Assembly (NCBI GenBank): GCA_029959085.1
Contig: JARWIR010000017.1
Coordinates: forward strand, 25,296,144 to 25,360,143
From: Nemophila menziesii
Taxonomy: Eukaryota; Streptophyta; Magnoliopsida; Boraginales; Hydrophyllaceae
Direction: 5' to 3'
DNA: 64,000 nt
Positions 57,176 to 64,000 of the stretch are shown here, in pieces. A model generated the notes under the pieces. The model searched no databases. It was not told the DNA's origin and saw only the letters and a list, made by a program, of their open reading frames with translations. Every line of letters starts with the position of its first letter. Within the stretch, counting starts at the first letter, position 1. Both the position numbers and the translations under genes were made by a program.

Positions 57176-59531
57176 AATGGTAAAACTTTAAAATAGATTT
57201 GGCAAAGGCTTATGATAAATTAAGGTGGAGCTTCATTAAGGAGTCGTTGGAGCTTCTTGGAGTACCCCCTATATATTGTCAGGACGGCGTCCAAAGGGTT
57301 TCTTTGGCGAGCTTATTAATTCATTGCGTATTAAATTATCGAAGTGGAAAAGTAGTACATTGTCTCTAGCTGGGCGTATTACGTTAGCACAGTCGGTGCT
57401 AAGTGTGGCACCTATGTATATTATGCAGGTGGAGAAATTACCAGGTTATGTTTGTGATGAGATTGATAGGATTCGGCGGGATTTCATTTGGGGTTCTTCC
57501 AGAACACAAAAACACATTAGTTGGGTTGCGTGGAAGGATATTTGTAGACCAAAGGAAGTAGGCGGACTTGGTTTTCGAGTAGCTGAAATAATGAATGAAG
57601 CATTGTTGGGAAAGTTAGGCTGGAAATTAATTCATGATGAGTCCACTCTTTGGACACGGGTAATGAGAGGTAAATACTTTAGGATGCCGCCTCTTCAATA
57701 TGTGAGGAAACAAAATGATTCGCAAATGTGTAGAGCCATCGCGGAAGGTATTGCCGTAGTTAGACGGGGATCCCGATGGCTCGTAAAGAATGGGAAGGAT
57801 GTGTCCTTTTGGTACGATTGGTGGGTTGGGGACTCGCCCCTTATTGAACAAGCTATTGGAAGGGTGGATGAAGGTGAGAAGGATAAACGAGTAATTGATT
57901 ACTTGCGAGAGGACAGGTCTTGGAATTGGGGTGCTTTTCAACACCTCTTATCTCTAGTAAAATTGTTGGAGGTTGCTGGTATAAACTTGAGGGAAGAGGC
58001 GGCAGTGAAAGATCGACTATCATGGTTACACGAGACCAACGGAGAGTTCTCGGTTAGATCCGTTGTGTGGGAGGATGAGGTCAATAGTAATCGAGGTGAT
58101 TTTGATTGGGGAAGGATTTGGTCTTTGAAATGTCCTCAAAGAATACGGGTTCTTCTTTGGCGAGCGGTGTTAAATCGAATTGCAACTCGTGGGAATCTTG
58201 CGAAATGAGGGCTGGAAATCTCGAACCTGTGTGCGCTATGTGGTACAATAGAAGAGGATGTGTTGCACTTATTTAAAGATTGTGTAAAAATAAGTCAGGT
58301 GTGGTCCCTAATCAAAGCTGAGATTGCAAAATTTGGGAGAAGTCAGATTATAAATGGGAGAGGGGTTAGTGGCGTGAATCTGGAGGCCTCGGAACTGTTT
58401 GGTGATGTTTTGGTGGATGGGAGACAGCAGGCGAGGGAATTTGGACATCTGCAGAATTTTAATTTCTCTTATTTGCAGGAACAGGTCCCTGGTGTACCAG
58501 CTCAGCACCTGCGTTCTGTCACAGCCCAGCAGCTTGGCGAGAATCTGGAGTGACAGGCTGGTCTTAGTGGGCCTGGTCTAGGGGTGTCCGTGGGAAGGAG
58601 AATGAATCTTCAATCGAACCAGGAAGCTGCTGATACAGGTGCAGGGGGGTCTGACTCCACTTATTCCGAGGAGACCTTGGTAAACTTAGAAAGGTCGTGG
58701 TGGGAAAAGAATCTGTCAAATACAAAACTATTTGGAGGGGTAAGTTGGAATGTGTTTTTTGGGACCCTTGTTGATGTGATTTGGAAGGAAAGGAACCACA
58801 TTGTGTTCAACGGTGGAGAATTTCCTAATGGAGTAGAGGTGCTTCAGAAAGCCAAATTCTTAGCAAACTCTTACACCCGAGTTTGGGGACAAATACCAGG
58901 ACGGGAGTCTTCTAGGAGGGCCCTGGTGAAATTGGTGGAGTGGAAGAAACCTACCAGAAGCTTGAAATTAAACACCGATGGTTGTTGTAATAGGTGGCAT
59001 ATGAATGGAGGAGGAGGTGGATTGATTAGAGATGCGAATGGTGATTGGTTGAGTGGCTTTTGCATGAGAATACATCATGACATCCCGGTAGTGGTGGAGT
59101 TAATAGCTTTGTGTGAGGGACTGTGGATGGCGGAGAGGCTCGGATAAAAAGAAGTCGAAGTAGAGATTGATTCTTTGGAGGCTATAGAAGCGGTGCAAAA
59201 GGTCGAAGAGGGACGAGGACCGGGTGCGAACTGGATACTAGGTATACGAGAATGCCTTGCGCGTAATAGCAGCTACACGTTAAAGAATATATTTAGAGAG
59301 TCAAATGCGTGCGCGGATTGGCTGGATCGGATGGGAATGAATAGAACAGAGTCTTTTGTGCTTCTTGGGGACCCCCCAGACGGTATTGGGGGGCTTTTGG
59401 TCAAGGATAAGCTGGGATGGAAGACACCAAGAGTGATCTATAATGCGGAGCTGATGGAAGATGTACTAGACTAGTGAGCTCGTTGTTAATCACTGACCCT
59501 TCCGGGTCTCCCTCTGTAATTAAAAAAAAAT
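57176..59531 (+). mobile_element. 5'-truncated L1-type LINE with internal RT deletion
   Basis: The plus-strand order is a short RT piece, RT thumb/connection, zf-RVT and RNase H, ending in an A-rich tail (TAATTAAAAAAAAATTAAAT at about 59518). 5' truncation is usual for LINEs. The target duplication was not identified. It is a different subfamily from the 47-54 kb copy, judging from its LSLAGRITLAQSVL and FRESNACADWLDR motifs. Confidence 0.8.
57197..59474 (+). pseudogene. LINE ORF2 3' part: RT remnant, zf-RVT, RNase H
   Basis: At 57197 the frame reads DLAKAYDKLRWSFIKESLEL, the RT block with the first catalytic Asp. It then jumps at about 57280 to GRRPKGFFGELINSL and LSKWKSSTLSLAGRIT, which normally lie over 150 residues later. 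The LRQGDPLSP and FADD blocks are absent. 57276-58208 continues through WVAWKDICRPKEVGGLGF and a zf-RVT (LCALCGTIEEDVLHLFKDC). RNase H is in two frames (58584-59147 with LNTDGCCNRWHMNGGGGG, and 59154-59474 with EIDSLEAIEAV and ACADWLDR). Confidence 0.8.
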
Positions 59532-59539
59532 TAAATATT

Positions 59540-60528
59540 TACAAGGGAGGTTGAGTTTAGAACCTTTATTATGAAAATTTTGCACAAATTATCCAAAAAA
59601 AATGGGTCACTTCATAAAATTATATAGTTTCCCAAACTTACCTCCTCCTAATTTTATGTTATTTTTATGAATAAAATAATTTCGTTACTACAACAAGTTC
59701 TCCAATATTCAACAAATATTTATCAAATGGTATAAAAAATATACCAACAAACTTCTAGTTTATAATATTGCTTCAAGAATTATATATATGAACAAAATTT
59801 TAGTTCATGAGAATTATCTCCATTAATGTGTAATCAACGAACTCCATGTTCATAAAAATCATTAAAAAAAATCATCATCAAGTCTAATAAAAGATAGTAC
59901 ATATCTATTTTATTTAACAAAACACCATTCTTAAATATTCATGAAGTCCATATGAGTTCTTCATCATGAAATAATTTTTTGTTTCAAATCTATATATTTT
60001 TTTTGTTAATTATGGCTTCCAGACTTTTTTTTAATTCTTTATCGACTAAATAAACTTCAAGTTTATGAGATTTGCTACACCTTTCGCGCCTAAAATACTT
60101 AATTTATGCTTCAGACATTAATATATTTGTTCTAAATTTCCAACCTAAAAAATAATATTATGCTTCGGGCATATATTTTTTTTTTGTCTCTATTCATCGA
60201 GTCTATAACTTTAGATTTAGGCTTCAGGCCTAAATTATTAATTTTATACTTTTGGCATATGAGATTTTATTTTAGGCGGCAATCCTATAAGATATGTTTT
60301 ATGCTTCTAGCATATAAATTTCAGTGTAGGTTTCATGCCTTAAAAAAATCTAGGATCCAAGCCTTAAAAATATTTCATATAATGGGTTAGAATGTGCTTA
60401 CAATATATATTTTAACATCGTGACTATATACAAACAGATAAATATATATAACAAGATAAAAATTACATATCTACCAAATCACGTACCTCTTACATAAGAT
60501 CAAAAGTGCGAACTTTTTGCTGATAACA
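59540..60528 (-). mobile_element. Copia-like internal leader region, decayed
   Basis: On the minus strand this follows an LTR ending TTACAACA at 60529, and begins TGTTATCAGCAAAAAG, the usual Copia post-LTR sequence. Repeated TATGCTTCRGGCATATA-like motifs occur at 60108-60320. No gag or pol remains before the LINE. Confidence 0.45.
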
Positions 60529-61518
60529 TGTTGTAACTAAAAAGGAAAAGAGGTTAACCTGCTAACTGGACCAATCCATACAGGTTCCCAGACCATACAG
60601 GCTACCGGTTTCAAGACCGGAACCGGACCGGAGGAACAGTAAAAGCACGAACCGGACCAGACTGGTTTAGTGCTTATCGGTTCGGCTTTCTAAAAAAATG
60701 TTGCTTATGAACCCATCCGGTTAACCTATTATATAATTTATTTTCAATAAGTTTATTTATACACTGTAGAATTCAAGGAGTGCAGCAAAAGTGCAACTTT
60801 ACTCACTCTAACAGATACAACAAAAAGTGGGACCATGTCATATATTTGTCATTTTTAGAATCTGATGTCCATATCATTCAATTTTTACATCAACTCTCAA
60901 TCATATAACAAGCATACATTTATCATTTTCGCTCAAATAATTCTCACTTTTAGTTTTCCAAAATACTAACTGTAAAAATATTTCTACGTTAAACATGTGC
61001 TTAAAGTATCCAGACGCTAATAATAGTCGTCCTATCCGACATTTTTTTCTCATTTACTCTATTTCCATTGCATTTGTTTCACATGGCAAAAATTCTATTT
61101 GAATTAAAAGAAATACATAATGTGAGAACCGGAACGGAACCGATAAAGAATTGGACAGAAACCGGTTCGAACCTTAAGAACCAGTCCTCCATAAAGGTAT
61201 GGATTCCTGTTTTAGTTATAAAAGGAACCGAGTGGATGGACATGTAAGAATAGGACCGGTATACCGGACCGGACCGTTAAGCACTAAAACGGATAAGATT
61301 CGGTCTAAACTGGACTGATGGAACCGTTAGCCAGGCTGAGGAAGAGGTAAAGATACATAAGATTAGACAAAATAGTAAATTATAATATGAATTCTTTCAT
61401 TCAACTTGTGTCATTACAACACAGGAGAGCCAGTTTATAGGTAATATATAACCTATTATTTAAAAGAGAAATGTGATACAACAAAAGAGAAAATGTGAAT
61501 GGTTTGTAATCTAAGACA
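60529..61518 (-). mobile_element. Copia LTR split by a nested hAT element
   Basis: On the plus strand it begins TGTTGTAACTAAAAAGG and ends GTAATCTAAGACA (TG...CA). Without the hAT and its duplicated bases it is about 196 bp, similar in size to the LTR-like piece at 13154-13325. The LTR/internal junction TTACAACA|TGTTATCAGCA supports the orientation. Confidence 0.6.
60554..61339. mobile_element. hAT-type non-autonomous element, ACCGGT-rich ends
   Basis: The 786-bp element has ends TTAACCTGCTAACTGGACC / TCAGCCTGGCTAACGGTTCC (right end, complemented), like those of 24779-27636. Flanks AAAAGAGG (60546-60553) and GGAAGAGG (61340-61347) agree at six of eight positions, so it is older than the larger relative. 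ACCGGACC / GAACCGG motifs are dense in both terminal 200 bp. No captured gene is seen. Confidence 0.8.
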
Positions 61519-62329
61519 TCCATAAATAAAATTCTATTTTTTATAATAGTTCTGCTACTTTTTTTAATATAAATAGTTGATTTTGTAAATTATTTTACTC
61601 ATTTAATATTTAAAGGTTTAAACATTAAAAATTATAAAAAAGAGTTAGGTAAGAAGTAATATTATTGTATGTGTTAGTTTCTTCTGAATATTTTTGTCAT
61701 TGTATCTTGAAGTTTGTAACCAACAAAAATAAGATACCCGTACGTAAACTAAATATATTAAAAATATCGGATCTAGTTTGAATTTCGACTGGTAATATAT
61801 AAGTTTGTTTATTTACTTTCGTTCTTTATTTTTTTAATATTTTTTTGTTCATTTATTTTTAAAAAACCTAATCTGGTTTATGAAAAGAAATTACACAAAA
61901 AAACAGGAATCTTTGTAAATATTTCTATAACATAAAAGAATTGATTATATAATCAGGGGTGTAAAACTTAAGGATTGAGGGTGGGCACTCGCCCTCCAGT
62001 CCCTAAATACCGTAAGAATTTGTCCAAAAAACAAAATTAACGAAAAAATCGGTAAAAATAGATTTTCACCCCTCTCAAACCTAAATATTCGCCTCCAATT
62101 TTCACCATCATTAGTAACTACTCCATAACCCACACCTCGCTTGTTGTGGTGGTGCAGGGCAGAGGTATTAAACATAGGGTGGTCCATGGCTCCCCTGGTT
62201 TTAAAAAAAATTATAACTAACTTAAACAACAAAAATTATAAGTATTTAACCTTTATGTTTTTTTAAAATATTTATTTGGCCTACCCTAACTTTTAAGATT
62301 GATTTTATTACTTAAAATTATTTTATTTA
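61519..62329. other. Intergenic, no gene seen
   Basis: AT-rich. The 95-codon frame on the minus strand at 61945-62232 has no family resemblance. It ends with TTTTATTTA (62321-62329), a target copy of the next element. Confidence 0.5.
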
Positions 62330-62579
62330 GAGAAAATGCTCCATAGGGTCTTGAAGACACGACCCTTTTTTCAATCCAAACTCCTATTTCCTTCTCTTCT
62401 TACTAAAGACCTCCAATAAGATTTAACACATGAGACCTAATATCCCTATTACAATTATACCCCTTTTTGTTTTCTTTTCCCTATATATACTAATATATCA
62501 TTTCTGAATTATAAAACAAAACACAAAACCAAACCCTAGAAAATAGAAACCTCTCTTCTCTCTCCTCTCAACACCACCA

Positions 62580-63230
62580 AAATGCCCACCACCACCACCA
62601 CCAACAACAAGATCTCTCCTCTTCTTCTTTTCCGGAGGTCACCTCTCTCCTTCCATGGAGGTTGAAGCTCCGCCGAGATGCTGCTCTTCTTCTTCTACAC
62701 GCGCGCCTCCAGCGAACAGAAACTCCGGCGAGCACCACCACTGGAGCGGAGAGAACCAGTGGCGAGCACCACCACTCGAACCAGCGGCGAGCACCACCAC
62801 TCGCAGATGCTTCGCTGCAGATCCACTCGAACCACTCAACTCCGAGCACCATAGTTTGCAACATCGTGTTCTCGAACGGACCATCAGAGTCTTCACCGGA
62901 GTTGCAGCGCCGAGATGCTGCTAATCTTCTTCTTCAAGCTTCTCGCGCAGCTCATTTTCGCTGCTTCTTCAAGCCTCTCGCCACTGGAGTTGCAGGTTTC
63001 GTTGCTTCCATGGAGATTATCAACACTGGATTGCTTCGATGGAGGAGTGTAGCAGTCTCCGTGTGGTGGTGTTGCTCGTCGAGAAGAAGACCATGGCTGC
63101 TTCCATGGCTGGATTGCTTCGATGGAGAAAAAGAAGTTGCTGGTGGTGGGGGTGGATTGCTCTGATGGAGAAGAAGATGCAGTTTACATGGTGGTGGTGC
63201 TCGACGAGAAGAAGGAGTTCTGTTTTTTTT
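62580..63230. other. GC-rich coding-like stretch inside Mutator-like copy 3
   Basis: ACCACC and GGCGAGCACCACCACT repeats with several overlapping frames on both strands (the longest is 62662-63165 plus). Composition contrasts with the AT-rich flanks, as captured exonic DNA would. No frame resembles a protein family I know, and the reading is low-complexity (His, Ser, Arg or Trp runs). I do not call a gene. Confidence 0.3.
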
Positions 63231-63394
63231 TTCTCTTTTTTTCAGATCTAAATCTGGTTTGACCAGATCTGGTCAAACAAAATAGTAGCTAGGTTAATTT
63301 ATTATTTTTAATTGTATATTGATTTGTAATTTATTTAAATATGTGTAATAAAGATGAATAAAGGTTTTTTTTTTACTATATATGCTTTTTTTAA

Positions 63395-63640
63395 TAATAC
63401 TCATCAATTTGACCGAGTACTCATCAAATTGACTGAGTACTCATCAAATTTACGGAGTACTCATCAAAATTATCCGGAGTACTCATCAAAATTATCCGGA
63501 GGACTCATCAAAATATATAGAGTACTCATTAAATTATATAGAGTACTCATTAAAATATATAGAGTACTCAGCAAATTTGTAGAGTACTCTCAGTTTTTCC
63601 GATACTCGTCAAATTTATCCGATGCTCTATGTTTTTTCCG
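63395..63640. repeat. TACTCATCAAAAT-motif array in Mutator-like copy 3
   Basis: About ten units of 23-27 bp centre on GAGTACTCATCAAAATTA or TATAGAGTACTCATTAAA. The core GAGTACTCA is itself a near-palindrome, so both TGAGTA and TACTCA are read. The sense matches copy 1 when copy 1 is inverted. Confidence 0.9.
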
Positions 63641-63888
63641 GTGACCGGTGACTGGTGGTCGGTGGTCGGAGGTCGGTGGTCGGTGGTAGGTGGTTGGAGG
63701 TCGGAGGTAGGTGGGTAGTGGTAGGTAGTGGAGAGAGAAACAGTGATATCACACTTTTTTTGTCTTTTAGTGTTAGTAAGGGTAGGAAAGACAATTGTCA
63801 AAACAGAGGTCTCTAATAAGAAGAAATTCCCGGACCATACTCTATAGAGAAGAAAGATGGTCTCCAAGACCCTATCTCTCATTCACCC

Positions 63889-64000
63889 TTTTATTTATAG
63901 GATTTTCTTGTTTTAACAACAAAATATATGTTATTTTGTATAAAAAAAGAAATTTATCAAATAATTAAGTAAAAAAATTAATACTAGGATTTATATTTCA
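63889..64000. other. Flanking AT-rich sequence
   Basis: Starts with the right 9-bp target copy TTTTATTTA; nothing else is seen before the window ends. Confidence 0.5.

Larger units (their letters stand above)
62330..63888 (+). mobile_element. Mutator-like non-autonomous element with TGAGTA array, copy 3
   Basis: The left end reads GAGAAAATGCTCCATAGGGT and the right end complemented reads GGGTGAATGAGAGATAGGGT; both continue CTTGRAGAC. A perfect 9-bp duplication TTTTATTTA lies at 62321-62329 and 63889-63897. The contents in order are an A/T leader with a CTATATATACTA block, a GC-rich coding-like stretch (62580-63230), the TACTCA array (63395-63640), a GGTCGGTGGTCGG stretch and the right end. 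This is the most complete copy of the family in the window. No transposase is encoded. Confidence 0.85.

Noticed and set aside
62662..63165. 167-codon frame as a host protein
   Set aside because: Low complexity, equally long overlapping frames on the other strand, and it lies within a transposon with no family match.
63354..63644. Frame translating the TACTCA array as a repeat protein
   Set aside because: Unit length varies and is not a multiple of three, and the same array in the other copies is not open. The periodic residues come from the DNA repeat.

Overview
The window is nuclear DNA of a flowering plant, most likely a eudicot. It has a two-exon plant cytochrome P450, a plant-type COA3 gene, GT-AG introns, and plant transposon families (Stowaway, hAT, Mutator-like, CACTA, L1 LINEs with a C-terminal RNase H, Tat/Athila-type Gypsy, Copia). 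It is AT-rich and repeat-dominated. I cannot name the species.

Layout. 0-3.7 kb: a Mutator-like non-autonomous element with a TGAGTA-motif array (438-1882), a 115-bp tandem duplication and a Stowaway MITE. 4.5-8.4 kb: a decayed L1 LINE on the plus strand, cut off inside its reverse transcriptase. 8.4-13.15 kb: a rearranged CACTA element on the minus strand with a TnpA-like gene, a DUF4218 fragment and an array of about 21 units of 40 bp. 13.15-15.05 kb: a coding-less Copia remnant. 15.16-16.73 kb: the P450 gene, complete but changed at two positions that are normally near-invariant. 17.15-17.70 kb: a GC-rich hAT MITE. 17.8-28.6 kb: a LINE tail, two LTRs in opposite orientation, a coding-less Tat/Athila-like interior and a third LTR split by a 2.86-kb hAT element that carries exons and introns of a host STRAP-like WD40 gene. 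28.7-30.2 kb: LINE remnant. 30.2-30.8 kb: a SINE and a patch of templated filler DNA. 30.8-34.9 kb: a Gypsy element (gag, protease, integrase tail; RT, RNase H and integrase core absent) with one LTR and its primer site.

34.9-36.2 kb: a second TGAGTA-array element. 36.8-38.7 kb: gene fragments including two exons like leucine aminopeptidase. 38.9-40.2 kb: a ~390-bp satellite and a GGGTATACACCC-rich block. 41-42 kb: a decayed multi-exon fragment. 42.3 kb: a SINE with a 16-bp target duplication. 43.2 kb: a second Stowaway copy. 43.8-45.1 kb: a second remnant of the truncated Gypsy type. 45.58-47.16 kb: COA3 on the minus strand, with a probable 5'UTR intron full of a degenerate repeat. 47.33-53.76 kb: a nearly full-length L1 LINE with a perfect 13-bp target duplication. 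54.1 kb: hAT MITE. 57.2-59.5 kb: LINE 3' part with the RT core deleted. 60.5-61.5 kb: a Copia LTR with a nested hAT. 62.33-63.89 kb: a third TGAGTA-array Mutator-like element with a perfect 9-bp target duplication.

Only two host genes look potentially functional: the P450 and COA3. Almost everything else is transposon, often nested, so the region reads as a record of insertion, capture, deletion and repair. All homology calls were made by eye from conserved motifs, not from a database search.
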